DNA of 39,082 nucleotides from an uncultured Rikenellaceae bacterium (GCA_947040435.1 CAMRBL010000011.1:1-39082), one strand, 5' to 3'. Positions 7,680-16,656 are shown, counted from the stretch's first letter. The notes: generated from the letters alone by a model not told the origin. Numbers and translations: made by a program.

Positions 7680-8264
7680 CTATTTTTGATCAGCAGCAGC
7701 GGCAGCAGCAGCTCCACGAGCAGCACGTGTCATTCTAACAGCACATACAGCAGTTGTAGCTGGTGTAAGAATTGTTATATTCTCATAAGAAAGATCTCCT
7801 ACGAAAATTGACTTACCAAGGTTAAGGTCAGTAACATCAATTACTAACTCATCAGGTAGGTTTTCGATAGTTGCACTAACTCTAATTTTACGCTTGCTTA
7901 GAGATAATTTACCTCCCATTTTAACACCTTCAGGATTTCCGTCTAGTCTAACAGGGATATCAATAGTAACAGGCTTTCCTTCAACTACGTGGAAGAAGTC
8001 GATATGAAGAATTTCTTCTTTTACTGGGTGGTATTGTACCTCACGCATAACACCATATTCCATTTGACCTTCGATATTAATCTCTACGATATATGCGTTA
8101 GGTGTGTAGATAAGAGTCTTAATTTCCTTAACATTTAGAGAGAAGTGAACAGTCTCACCTTTTCCATAAATAGTACAAGGTACTGAACCTTCACTACGAA
8201 CTACTTTAGCACCTTTTTTACCAAAATCTTCACGTTTTGTTGCGTTTACTTGAAATCTTTCCAT
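7680..8264 (-). CDS. rplY: 50S ribosomal protein L25 (long CTC-type form)
   Basis: A 194-residue L25/TL5/CTC-type protein that binds 5S rRNA. The N-terminal L25 domain covers roughly residues 1-90 (KREDFGKKGAKVVRSEGSVPCTIYGKGE...EILHIDFFHVVEGKPV). The C-terminal beta domain runs to about 175 and ends in an Ala-rich tail (RAARGAAAAAAADQK). It is first in the rplY-pth-hslR operon, with a -7 box 87 bases upstream. The Ala-rich tail is common in Bacteroidota homologues. Confidence 0.96.
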   Translation of the reverse strand: MERFQVNATKREDFGKKGAKVVRSEGSVPCTIYGKGETVHFSLNVKEIKTLIYTPNAYIVEINIEGQMEYGVMREVQYHPVKEEILHIDFFHVVEGKPVTIDIPVRLDGNPEGVKMGGKLSLSKRKIRVSATIENLPDELVIDVTDLNLGKSIFVGDLSYENITILTPATTAVCAVRMTRAARGAAAAAAADQK

Positions 8265-8351
8265 TTTTGTTTTTTATTTTTTAGTGTATATGAAACCTTG
8301 GGCATTACTCAGATATAGCCATTATGCTAATCCCCATAGTTGCTTGCGGTG

Positions 8352-8359
8352 CAAATTTA
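8352..8359 (-). promoter_or_regulatory. -7 box for rplY operon
   Basis: The minus-strand sequence TAAATTTG matches TAnnTTTG. It gives an rplY leader of about 80 bases, long enough to carry regulation, although no clear structure was recognised in it. Confidence 0.5.
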
Positions 8360-8518
8360 AGAATAATTTATGGAATAACGAAAATTTTAGATAGTTTCTT
8401 AAAATTACACCATTTTAATTGTGTTATTTATAGCTTTCGCCTTACTTATAGCAGATTATTCTATTGTAGTATGAGATAAATTTGCGGGGGGGATGGATGT
8501 TGAGTATAGGGTATAAAA

Positions 8519-8547
8519 TAAGGGGTTGATATATAATCAACCCCTTA
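8519..8547 (-). terminator. Hairpin terminator after nagB
   Basis: TAAGGGGTTGAT pairs perfectly with ATCAACCCCTTA around the loop ATATA. On the minus strand the hairpin is followed by TTTTAT. It lies 31 bases past the nagB-type gene's stop codon. Confidence 0.75.
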
Positions 8548-8577
8548 ACTTGTTACTATGTATTCGAAAAGAACTAC

Positions 8578-10518
8578 TTAGAATGGTAACTCTACAAATA
8601 CTTCCATCGCTTGGTACTCAGCCATTCCTAGCTTGTCGTATAGGCGTGCAGTATTTTGTGTTCTCTCTTCAGCTCTCTGCCAAAACTCTCTTGTATCACT
8701 TCCTGGGAATGGAACAATATCCTTTTGAGATAGGTGACGGTAGATAGCATGACGCTTCTTAATCATCTCATCTGGACTAATTGGAACAGCCATATCAACC
8801 ATTCCTAGATCCCACTCTTGCCAAGCTCCACGGTATAACCAAATGTGGCACTCCTCAATCCAACTCTCACCTTTAAGTTGTTCGATTGCCTCTAAAACAG
8901 CCTCCGTACAAACTCTATGTGTTCCATGTGGATCAGTTAAGTCTCCAGCTAGATATATTTGATGAGGCTTATTAGTCTGTAATAACGCCTTGATAATATC
9001 AATATCTGCTTGGCTTACCTCTCCTTTTTTAATACCACCTGTTTCGTAGAATGGTAAGTTAAGGAAATGAGCATTTGTTCTATCGTTTAGACCTAAAGTT
9101 CTACATCCAGCTCTCGCTTCTGCTCTTCTAATAGATCCTTTGATATTCAATAATGCACGTGGTTGTGGCTCACCTGCTTTTTGGTTCAAGATAATAGCTT
9201 CAACCTCTGCATATTTGTCTCCATAACCTAATTCACGAGCAGTATCGATGTTTTGAAGTACAACATCATCGTGTACTGCAACGTTTCCTGAAGTCTCATA
9301 AGCAACGTGTACATCGTGTCCCTGTTGTATAAGTCTATGGAATGTTCCTCCCATAGAGATTACATCATCGTCAGGATGTGGTGAAAATATTGTCACACGC
9401 TTAGGAAATGGCTCAGATGATACAGGACGTGTTGTCTCTGTAGAACCTGGCTTGCCTCCTGGCCACCCTGTGATTGTGTGCTGAAGTTCGTTGAATACTT
9501 TGATATTTACATAATCATATGTACCAACTGCCTCTAAAAGTTCACCTAAAGAGTTCTCAACATAGTTATCGTGAGTAAGCTTCAAGATAGGCTTATCAGT
9601 AATACCACATAACCAAACAATTGCTTTTCTAATGAACTTAGGAGTCCAAACACATGGTCCAACTAACCAAGGAGCTTGCTCTCTAGTTAATAAGCTTGCT
9701 GCATTCTCATCAATAAACGCCTCTACATTAGAGTGATTTTGAAGTAGTGTAGCAGGTACTTGATCTGTAATATCACCCTCAATAACTTTTTGGATAATGC
9801 TCGCTTTATGCTCGCCCCAAGCCATAAGAATAGTCTTCTTAGAGTTTAGGATTGTAGATAGTCCCATCGTAATAGCCATAGATGGTGTTGAGTTGTATCC
9901 AAAGAACATGCCAGCTAGAGTCTTTCTCGAGTTGTATGATAGTTTTACCAAACGAGTTTTTGAGTTAGCGTGTGATCCAATCTCGTTGAATCCAACTTGT
10001 CCCTCTTCACCAATTCCTACAATCATTAAATCGATAACAACACCCTTTGCATAAGATTCGCAGTAACTAGAGATCTCATCTAAGCTCTTAGTTGTATCTG
10101 GAATAAATACATTATCACGATTGATGTCTATATGGTTAATAAACTCTTCGTGAATAAGGAAGTTACGACTCTGTTTCTCTGTTGGTTTAATTGGATATAG
10201 TTCATCCAATGAGTAGATAGATACTTTCTCGAAACTTACGTCTCCAGCCTCGTATCTTTTAACCAACTCTTTGTATAATTTAATCGGAGTACGACCAGTT
10301 GATAGACCTAAAACATAGGTCTTCTCACTATCTCCACTCGCGATCTGAGAATTTACAAAATCATTAATTTCATTTGTGATTTTTGCTGCAATACATTTAA
10401 CAGCTTCCTCTTCATCTGAAAATACATTTGTATCGATTCTTTCGTTACGATGCAAGATATCTTTTGGTAAACCCTCGATAATCAAACCTCCATCACGAGG
10501 TAATGCACACTTAGCCAT
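8578..10518 (-). CDS. nagB: NagB-like deaminase fused to PIG-L deacetylase domain
   Basis: A 646-residue two-domain cytoplasmic protein. Residues about 25-300 form a glucosamine-6-phosphate deaminase/isomerase fold: LGLSTGRTPIKLYKEL phosphate loop, IYSLDELYP with Asp105, and IVGIGEEGQVGFNEIGS. Residues about 370-600 are a PIG-L/LmbE-type N-acetylglucosaminyl deacetylase domain with HPDDD (381-385) and a downstream HGTH metal site (531-534). The expected path is removal of acetyl and amino groups from amino-sugar phosphates into fructose 6-phosphate. At the E. coli NagB active site D141, H143 and E148 correspond here to E172, Q174 and E179, so two residues differ. Other long Bacteroidales forms, as I recall, also lack the His, so the exact reaction is uncertain. 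It is last in a kinase-transporter-nagB operon. Confidence 0.88.
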   Translation of the reverse strand: MAKCALPRDGGLIIEGLPKDILHRNERIDTNVFSDEEEAVKCIAAKITNEINDFVNSQIASGDSEKTYVLGLSTGRTPIKLYKELVKRYEAGDVSFEKVSIYSLDELYPIKPTEKQSRNFLIHEEFINHIDINRDNVFIPDTTKSLDEISSYCESYAKGVVIDLMIVGIGEEGQVGFNEIGSHANSKTRLVKLSYNSRKTLAGMFFGYNSTPSMAITMGLSTILNSKKTILMAWGEHKASIIQKVIEGDITDQVPATLLQNHSNVEAFIDENAASLLTREQAPWLVGPCVWTPKFIRKAIVWLCGITDKPILKLTHDNYVENSLGELLEAVGTYDYVNIKVFNELQHTITGWPGGKPGSTETTRPVSSEPFPKRVTIFSPHPDDDVISMGGTFHRLIQQGHDVHVAYETSGNVAVHDDVVLQNIDTARELGYGDKYAEVEAIILNQKAGEPQPRALLNIKGSIRRAEARAGCRTLGLNDRTNAHFLNLPFYETGGIKKGEVSQADIDIIKALLQTNKPHQIYLAGDLTDPHGTHRVCTEAVLEAIEQLKGESWIEECHIWLYRGAWQEWDLGMVDMAVPISPDEMIKKRHAIYRHLSQKDIVPFPGSDTREFWQRAEERTQNTARLYDKLGMAEYQAMEVFVELPF

Positions 10519-10520
10519 AA

Positions 10521-11744
10521 TTATTTAGTTCTTATTTTGTGTCCGTAAAGACCGTAAAGTAAAATCATTGCAAAACATGGAAGGCAGATCCAGTATGCTT
10601 GTTGCATAGTGAAACTATCTTTCAATAGTCCTAATATAATAGGAATAACAGCTCCTCCAGCCATTGCCATTACAAGAAGTGAAGCCCCTTGTTTAGTAAA
10701 CTTACCAAGATCAACCATTGCAAGAGGCCATAGAGCTGGCCACATTAGAGAACAACCTAATCCCATTGCTCCGATAGCCCAAATTGATTGTGCTTCAGGT
10801 AGTGTTACAATAGCGATAGATCCGATAATTCCTAAAACAGAACAGATTACCAATGCTTTAGATTGACTAAGATACTTAGGGATAAAGATAATACCGCAAA
10901 TATAACCTAAAATTAATCCGCCACTAGGGATCCATGCATATCTTGATGCATTATCTAATCCTATAGTTTTTGCATAGTCAACAGCACTACCAAGTGCAAG
11001 AGTCTCAATACCAACATATATAAATAGAGTTAATGCTCCGAATAGTAGGTGAGGAAATTGCCAAATTGATGTTTTGTTTGCGGAATAAGCGCACTCATCA
11101 CCTGCACTATCACCTGCATCTTCGTCTTCACCTGCAGCTTTAACCTCTGGAAGTGGTGCTAAAAGAGATAATACTCCAAGTAGAATAAATATTCCTAGAA
11201 TGATGTAAAATGGAGTTGAAAGATCACTTACAAGAGTTTTATCAACACTTTTACCAATAACAAATGATAAGAATATTGGTGCTATAGGCCATGCTAATTT
11301 ATTACAGATACCCATTATACTCATTCTTCTAGCCGCACTTTCGATAGGGCCTAAGATAGTGATGTATGGGTTAACTGATGCTTGAAGAAAGGTATTAGCT
11401 GTTCCACTAACAAAAGATGCTAATAAGAATAGTTCAAAACTAGCTGCGTTTGCAGATACAATAAATAGAGCGAAAGCTGCTGCGAAAAAAATAAATGATA
11501 GAGCCATTGTCTTTTTGTATCCAATCTTAGCAATTGTCATAGAAGCTGGGTATCCAAATAAGATAAATGGAAGGAATGTAGCTCCGTAAAGCATGTAAGT
11601 TACCCCTGATGGAAGAGATAATTCTGACTCTAAAACAGGAATTAACAGAGAGTTAATTCCTAGTGCGAATCCAATCGCGAAAAATAGGACTCCAACAAAT
11701 GCTAGAGCTATGCCAATTTTGGCACTTTTTTGATCATTATTCAT
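10521..11744 (-). CDS. Sugar MFS transporter, FucP/GluP-like
   Basis: A 407-residue inner-membrane permease with about 12 hydrophobic helices and a central acidic loop at roughly residues 205-222 (GEDEDAGDSAGDE) between the two six-helix halves. The segment SGTANTFLQASVNPYITILGP is characteristic of the fucose/galactose/glucose:H+ symporter group. Its stop codon is 2 bases before the NagB-PIG-L start, so translation is probably coupled. Position between a sugar kinase and a NagB-like enzyme points to N-acetylglucosamine or a related amino sugar as substrate, which is inference from context. Confidence 0.88.
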   Translation of the reverse strand: MNNDQKSAKIGIALAFVGVLFFAIGFALGINSLLIPVLESELSLPSGVTYMLYGATFLPFILFGYPASMTIAKIGYKKTMALSFIFFAAAFALFIVSANAASFELFLLASFVSGTANTFLQASVNPYITILGPIESAARRMSIMGICNKLAWPIAPIFLSFVIGKSVDKTLVSDLSTPFYIILGIFILLGVLSLLAPLPEVKAAGEDEDAGDSAGDECAYSANKTSIWQFPHLLFGALTLFIYVGIETLALGSAVDYAKTIGLDNASRYAWIPSGGLILGYICGIIFIPKYLSQSKALVICSVLGIIGSIAIVTLPEAQSIWAIGAMGLGCSLMWPALWPLAMVDLGKFTKQGASLLVMAMAGGAVIPIILGLLKDSFTMQQAYWICLPCFAMILLYGLYGHKIRTK

Positions 11745-11779
11745 ATAATATTTATTAAGTTAAAGTTGTCTGTGATTTA

Positions 11780-12853
11780 CTACTTGTTCATAATCTCTTT
11801 AACGATCTGCGTCATCTCGTCATACTGCTCTTCCATGCTACAAAGTAGTTTGTATTGAGCTTTTGTACGGATAAGGTTGTGACCATCACATTTTGTTTTG
11901 TAATATTTGTCGCCATCGATGTAATCCATCAAGAAACGAAGTACTTGCTCATATGTGATGTATAGTCCAGAGAAAGCTAGGTAGTCAATTTCAGATTGAA
12001 CTAAGCTATCTTTTTTCTCAGATAAGTAACCTTCAATATACGCTTTGTACATAGCGATATCCATAGAGACGTTATCAAGGTTTGCATCATCTTCAGCACC
12101 AGTGTTAGTGTATGAACGTAGCGCGTCACCAACATCATTCAATGAAGTGCTACTCATTACAGTATCCAAGTCAATTGCACATAAAACATCTTTTGTCTCT
12201 GCGTCAAAAAGGATATTGCTAATTTTTGTATCGTTGTGAGTTACGTGAGTAGGGATAGTTCCATCTTCAACTTTGCTCCAAAACTCCAACATTTTCTCTC
12301 TACGAGACTCAATCCAGCTAATCTCTTCAGTTAAATCTTTAACTCTTCCAGCCGCATCTTGAGCAATAGCTTCATCCCACTGTTGGAATCTCCAACGGAT
12401 GTTATGGAATCCTTTGATAGTCTCTACTAGAGGCTTATCAAAGTCAGCCAATAGAGATTGGAAACGTCCGATACCTACACCACCTTGATATGCAAGTGCT
12501 GTACTATCTGCGCGCTCATAAGTGATTGTGTTAGGAATAAAAGTAAACATTGCCCAGAATTTGCCATCTTCGTCTTTGAAGTAAAGAGCACCATCAATAG
12601 TTTTAGCTAGTGTAAATGTCTCTCTAATAGGGTCTTTAACCTTAGATTTGATATGACTTGTAACCATTTCGATATTGTTCATCATCTCAGGTACATTAGG
12701 GAAGATTATATGGTTTTTACATTGTAAAATATAATCTGTGCAACCTTCTTCTGTTTTAACAATAAATGTATCGTTGATAAAGCCCTCTCCTAGAGGTTTT
12801 ACAGATACTACTGCTCCAGCTAAATCAAATTTATCAGTAATTTTTAGTTCCAT
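11780..12853 (-). CDS. Aminoglycoside-phosphotransferase-fold sugar kinase (NahK/MdsC-like)
   Basis: A 357-residue cytoplasmic kinase with the APH fold. The ATP-binding start is VSVKPLGEGFINDTFIV. The catalytic loop is THVTHNDTKISNILFD (HNDTKxxN), and the metal-binding segment is CAIDLDTVMSSTSLNDVGDALR. The family includes N-acetylhexosamine 1-kinase (NahK) and the Bacteroides MdsC-type kinase, so the likely substrate is GlcNAc or GalNAc. Whether it phosphorylates C1 or C6 cannot be read from the sequence. It is first in the operon, 35 bases before the MFS gene. Upstream only an imperfect -7 box (AATATTTG, 12905-12898) was found. Confidence 0.85.
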   Translation of the reverse strand: MELKITDKFDLAGAVVSVKPLGEGFINDTFIVKTEEGCTDYILQCKNHIIFPNVPEMMNNIEMVTSHIKSKVKDPIRETFTLAKTIDGALYFKDEDGKFWAMFTFIPNTITYERADSTALAYQGGVGIGRFQSLLADFDKPLVETIKGFHNIRWRFQQWDEAIAQDAAGRVKDLTEEISWIESRREKMLEFWSKVEDGTIPTHVTHNDTKISNILFDAETKDVLCAIDLDTVMSSTSLNDVGDALRSYTNTGAEDDANLDNVSMDIAMYKAYIEGYLSEKKDSLVQSEIDYLAFSGLYITYEQVLRFLMDYIDGDKYYKTKCDGHNLIRTKAQYKLLCSMEEQYDEMTQIVKEIMNK

Positions 12854-13249
12854 AGTTAGTAATTTTTATGTTAGTTATTAGATTCTCCAAATATTCCGCT
12901 AAGATATGAAATATTATTGTACAATATAAATTTTAAGTTGTTTTTTATGCTGATAGATTATTATTTTATTTATGCTATCGCATATTTTTATAGTTGAAGT
13001 GTAATGTAAATAGTTGGAGTGTAAAATTTTACTATTATTATTTGGTAGATATAATATTAGTTTAAAATGTCGTGTAATAAATTTGTGGATATGGCGGAAT
13101 AGGGATATTATAATTGTATGAGTGTGACACTTTCTAAATTTACACTTGAAATTAGGTGTAATTTTTATACCTTTGTGTATGTGGTAATGCGATGTAAGTA
13201 AGTTTTATCTCCTATTTAATGAGGTATATTTAATTAAAGTTAAGAAATA
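12854..13249. promoter_or_regulatory. Divergent amino-sugar control region with repeated AGTGT(A/G)A sites
   Basis: This 396-base AT-rich gap separates two divergent amino-sugar units. It has two adjacent similar 20-base units (12990-13009 and 13010-13029, each ATAGTTGRAGTGTAA...), a perfect palindrome AGTGTGACACT (13121-13131) just upstream of the NagX-like promoter, and an inverted TTACACT at 13139-13145 next to its -33 box. The four share AGTGT(A/G)A half-sites, which look like operator sites for a transcription factor. No ORF was seen. Confidence 0.45.
13146..13175 (+). promoter_or_regulatory. -33/-7 promoter for NagX-like gene
   Basis: TTG (13146-13148), a 19-base spacer and TACCTTTG (13168-13175) fit the Bacteroidota consensus. 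The leader to the ATG at 13250 would be about 68 bases. Confidence 0.7.
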
Positions 13250-14356
13250 ATGGCAGCAAAAACTAATAGATTATCATCATTAGATGTTTTGAGAGGAATT
13301 ACAATATCAGGGATGATATTAGTGAATAATCCTGGTGATTACGGCTCTGTTTTCAAACCATTGAAGCATGCTTCATGGGATGGCTTAACTCCTACAGACT
13401 TAATCTTTCCCTTTTTTATGTTCATCATGGGTATATCAACGTTCTTATCTCTTCGTAAGTTCAACTTCGAGTTGACAAAGCAAACTTTTTTTAAGGTTGT
13501 AAAACGTACACTCCTTATTTTTCTTGTTGGCTATGCACTCAATTGGTTTGACCATGCATGTAGTGGTAATTTTTTTAATTTTGAAAATATCAGGGTTTTG
13601 GGTGTTATGCAACGTCTTGCAATTGCATATGGTGTTGCATCTATCGTTGCGATGGCACTGAAAGGTCGCTATCTACTTTGGGTATCGGGGGTCACATTAC
13701 TATTTTACGCTCTGTTAATTAAATTTACTGGAAGTGAAGTTTTAAATCCCGAAAATATAGTATCTGTTATAGATACATCTATTTTAGGTACGGCACGTAT
13801 GTGCTATCAAACGGCGGTTGATGGGGTTACTTTTTCTTTTGATCCTGAGGGGATTTTAAGTACTTTGGGAAGTATTGCACAAGTTTTACTTGGTTGCTAT
13901 TGTGGTAAAATGATTGTGGAGAGTAAGAAGGACAATCATAAAGTTATTGAAAAACTAGCTGTTTTTGGAACTATTTTACTATTTACTGGATTACTACTAA
14001 GTTATGGGTTTCCGATCAATAAATCGTTGTGGAGTAGTAGTTTTGTCTTAACAACAAGTGGCTTTGCATCACTATTTCTTGGATTGCTTATATGGATAAT
14101 TGACATTAACAACTATAAAAAATGGAGTACTCCTTTTGAGAGTTTTGGCGTAAATCCGCTCTATCTATATGTGCAGGCAAGTGTACTTGCTACTATTTTT
14201 AGTATATTGGGAGTTAGAGTGGTTGTGTGCGAAACGTGGTTGTTGCCATATATTGGTTCTTATGGAGCTTCTTTGGTGTGGGCGATTTCATTTGTGATCC
14301 TTAATTGGATCCCAGGGTACTTTTTATATAGAAACAAAATTTACATTAAACTGTAA
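13250..14356 (+). CDS. NagX-like membrane acyltransferase (DUF5009/HGSNAT family)
   Basis: A 368-residue inner-membrane protein with about 10 hydrophobic helices. The start RLSSLDVLRGITISGMILVN and the loop LKHASWDGLTPTDLIFPFFM, with its conserved His and Asp, mark the family of human heparan-alpha-glucosaminide N-acetyltransferase and bacterial NagX. In bacteria these genes commonly accompany GlcNAc and chitobiose use. It is divergent from the kinase-MFS-NagB operon, so the two units probably form one salvage module. The next gene, adenine deaminase, starts 27 bases downstream. Transport of acetyl groups or of the sugar itself has been proposed for relatives; the reaction here is unproven. 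Confidence 0.85.
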   Translation: MAAKTNRLSSLDVLRGITISGMILVNNPGDYGSVFKPLKHASWDGLTPTDLIFPFFMFIMGISTFLSLRKFNFELTKQTFFKVVKRTLLIFLVGYALNWFDHACSGNFFNFENIRVLGVMQRLAIAYGVASIVAMALKGRYLLWVSGVTLLFYALLIKFTGSEVLNPENIVSVIDTSILGTARMCYQTAVDGVTFSFDPEGILSTLGSIAQVLLGCYCGKMIVESKKDNHKVIEKLAVFGTILLFTGLLLSYGFPINKSLWSSSFVLTTSGFASLFLGLLIWIIDINNYKKWSTPFESFGVNPLYLYVQASVLATIFSILGVRVVVCETWLLPYIGSYGASLVWAISFVILNWIPGYFLYRNKIYIKL

Positions 14357-14383
14357 ATATTAATATTTAGTCAAATTGCAATT

Positions 14384-16006
14384 ATGAAAACAAGTAGAAT
14401 AGAGGGACATATTGTCGATATTAGTGCGAGGGAGATTTATGAAGGCTCGATTACCATTAGCGATGGAGTAATTACTCAGATACAACGTCATAAAACGGAT
14501 GAGAAAGGGTATATAATGCCTGGTTTTATAGATTCTCATGTTCATATAGAGAGTTCGATGCTTACTCCCGAAAATTTTGGGCGTTTAGCTCTACGCCGAG
14601 GAACTGTCTCTGTTGTTACCGACCCTCATGAGATTGCAAATGTAATGGGAAAGGATGGGATTCGATTTATGATAGAAAGTAGTAAATTGACTCCATTGAA
14701 AATTTCGTTTACGCTACCTTCATGTGTACCAGCCACTCCTTTTGATATATCTGGAAGTGTCATAACATCCTCGGATATTGAGGAGCTAGCTTCGACAGGT
14801 GAGTTTATCGCACTCTCGGAGGTTATGAATGTACCGGGAGTTCTGTCTCGTGATCCTGAAGTTATGGCTAAACTTGATGTTGCAAAGAGATATAATATTC
14901 CAATAGATGGTCATGCACCTCTTCTGTCGGGGGAGTCTCTTGGTCAATATATTCAAAGTGGTATATCTACCGACCACGAGGCATCTAATATAGATGAGGC
15001 ACTAGAGAAGATCTCGTTAGGTATGAAGATACTCATAAGAGAGGGTAGTGCTGCTCGTAATTACACTATGTTGAGGTCATTAATAGAGAGGCATACTAAT
15101 AGTGTTATGTTCTGTACGGATGACTCTCACCCTGATGAGATTCTCGAATTTGGTCACATTGACAAAATTGTTCGCATGGCAATTTCTGACGGATATGATC
15201 TTTATGATGTGCTTCAGATTGCGTGCTTTAACCCAGTTGACCACTATAAGCTCAATGTGGGTAGGTTACGTGAGGGAGATTCTGCGGATTTTATCGTTGT
15301 AGATAACCTAGAGCAGTTTACTACTCAGCGGGTTTATATTGATGGGGTTGAAGTGTATTACAGTGCAGATAAGGAGCAGTGTACTCCTACGACAAAAGTT
15401 GAGGTGATAAATAATTTTTACCACGCTGATATTACAATTAATGACTTATGCCTGCCCGTTAATGGGAGCACTAAAGTTATAGGTGTAGCAGATGGTGATT
15501 TAATAACCACTGTGATGGATTACGGAGAGGGGTTACATGTTGATAACTTCGAAAGTGATCTTAATAGCGATATATTAAAGATAGTATATATCAACAGATA
15601 TAATAATGGCAAGCCACAAGTTGCTTTATGTAGTGGATTTAAACTTAATAGGGGAGCTCTAGCGAGTACAGTGGGGCATGATTCTCACAATATTATTGCT
15701 ATTGGTTGTAGTGATGAGGAGCTAGTGAGTGCAATAAATGCTGTTATCTCTAAAAAGGGAGGGTTGTCTGTTGTCTGTGATGGGGGTGTTGAAATATTAG
15801 AACTTCCAATTGCAGGAATTATGAGTGATGACGTCGGGGAGAGAGTCGCTGAGAGTTATAAAAAGCTAAACACTCTTGCAAAAGAGATTGGATGTAGTCT
15901 CAAATCGCCGTTTATGACACTTTCATTTTTATCGTTAGTTGTTATTCCAGAGATTAAAATAGGTGAAAAAGGGTTGTTTCTTTACGATAAATTTGGTTGG
16001 ATATAA
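14384..16006 (+). CDS. ade: Adenine deaminase
   Basis: A 540-residue amidohydrolase that converts adenine to hypoxanthine plus ammonia in purine salvage. Metal-site motifs are present in order: GFIDSHVHIESSMLTPENF, VTDPHEIANVMG, IDGHAPLLSG, ISTDHEA and FCTDDSHPDEI. The C-terminal Ade-specific domain follows (GALASTVGHDSHNIIAIG, about residue 430). Length fits the bacterial Ade family. The 27-base gap to the NagX-like gene and the absence of a terminator there suggest cotranscription. A strong bidirectional terminator follows. Confidence 0.95.
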   Translation: MKTSRIEGHIVDISAREIYEGSITISDGVITQIQRHKTDEKGYIMPGFIDSHVHIESSMLTPENFGRLALRRGTVSVVTDPHEIANVMGKDGIRFMIESSKLTPLKISFTLPSCVPATPFDISGSVITSSDIEELASTGEFIALSEVMNVPGVLSRDPEVMAKLDVAKRYNIPIDGHAPLLSGESLGQYIQSGISTDHEASNIDEALEKISLGMKILIREGSAARNYTMLRSLIERHTNSVMFCTDDSHPDEILEFGHIDKIVRMAISDGYDLYDVLQIACFNPVDHYKLNVGRLREGDSADFIVVDNLEQFTTQRVYIDGVEVYYSADKEQCTPTTKVEVINNFYHADITINDLCLPVNGSTKVIGVADGDLITTVMDYGEGLHVDNFESDLNSDILKIVYINRYNNGKPQVALCSGFKLNRGALASTVGHDSHNIIAIGCSDEELVSAINAVISKKGGLSVVCDGGVEILELPIAGIMSDDVGERVAESYKKLNTLAKEIGCSLKSPFMTLSFLSLVVIPEIKIGEKGLFLYDKFGWI

Positions 16007-16062
16007 AAAAATGCTGTATAAAAAATCTTGTTAACAAAAGATTTTTTATACAGCATTTTTTT
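16005..16062. terminator. Bidirectional terminator between ade and FKBP gene
   Basis: A stem of about 24 base pairs, AAAAAATGCTGTATAAAAAA then TCTT pairing with its exact complement around the loop GTTAACAA, with A and T runs at the ends. It begins at the last bases of ade and ends 14 bases before the convergent FKBP stop codon. Confidence 0.93.
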
Positions 16063-16075
16063 TATTAACTATCCT

Positions 16076-16483
16076 CTAGCTAATAGCTATTAGTTCTACC
16101 TCAAAAATTAGAACTGATCCACCAGGGATATTATCAACGGTACGATCACCATATCCTATCTCCGAAGGGATGTATATCTTCCACTTATCACCGATCACCA
16201 TACAAGTTAGAGCAATCCTCCACCCCTCTACAACCTCTCTTAGGTGAAATGTTTCAGGGTAGCTATTCTCATACGATGAGTCAATCTCTGTTCCATTAAG
16301 AAGCGTTCCTCGATAGTGAACAGATACTACGCTACTTAATTCTGGTTTGCGATCTCCATCGCCAGATTTTTCAATCTTATAAAAAACACCTTTTGGTAAA
16401 CTATGAATATCTTCTGCTGATTCTAAACTCTTCATAAATGCTCTGTTAGCCACAGGGTACTCTTTTTCTCGTCTTTTTGCCAT
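16076..16483 (-). CDS. FKBP-type peptidyl-prolyl cis-trans isomerase
   Basis: A 135-residue single-domain FKBP that catalyses proline isomerisation in protein folding. Signatures are VSVHYRGTLLNGTEIDSSYE, FHLREVVEGWRIALTCMVIGDKW and IPSEIGYGDRTVDNIPGGSVLIFEVELI. The N-terminus (MAKRREKEYP) is charged and has no signal peptide, so it should be cytoplasmic. This is unlike many Bacteroidota FKBPs that are lipoproteins. It has its own -7 box at 16518-16525. Confidence 0.93.
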   Translation of the reverse strand: MAKRREKEYPVANRAFMKSLESAEDIHSLPKGVFYKIEKSGDGDRKPELSSVVSVHYRGTLLNGTEIDSSYENSYPETFHLREVVEGWRIALTCMVIGDKWKIYIPSEIGYGDRTVDNIPGGSVLIFEVELIAIS

Positions 16484-16517
16484 AAATTTATTTCGTTAAA
16501 TACACTAAAAATTCATT

Positions 16518-16525
16518 CAAAGTTA
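16518..16525 (-). promoter_or_regulatory. -7 box for FKBP gene
   Basis: The minus strand reads TAACTTTG, an exact TAnnTTTG match, 34 bases upstream of the FKBP ATG. It suggests that the FKBP gene is not simply read from the long gene upstream. Confidence 0.55.
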
Positions 16526-16605
16526 ATCATTTTTCACAGATATAATAATAACTTTTAAATTAAGGAAGTATTATAGGTTGAATTTGTTTAGTTACGATAT
16601 AATTA

Positions 16606-16656
16606 AACGTATGTTTTATTAATAGTTTAAGTGAAACTACTAATAAAACATACGTT
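16606..16656. other. Long hairpin downstream of the SUMF1 fusion gene
   Basis: AACGTATGTTTTATTA (16606-16621) pairs perfectly with TAATAAAACATACGTT (16641-16656). After one mismatch a further six pairs (TAGTTT/AAACTA) close a short loop. Neither side has a U run, so it is not a standard terminator. It lies about 75 bases past the stop codon of the 1325-residue gene. Confidence 0.75.

Larger units (their letters stand above)
8265..8577. other. rplY leader and nagB terminator region
   Basis: This 313-base gap contains the rplY leader and -7 box (8352-8359) and the nagB terminator (8519-8547). The stretch between is AT-rich apart from a short G run near 8484. No gene was seen. Confidence 0.6.

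Noticed and set aside
8578-10518. NagB active-site changes as a recent inactivating mutation
   Set aside because: The protein is otherwise intact, and from memory other long Bacteroidales homologues also lack the canonical His, so this looks like a family feature.
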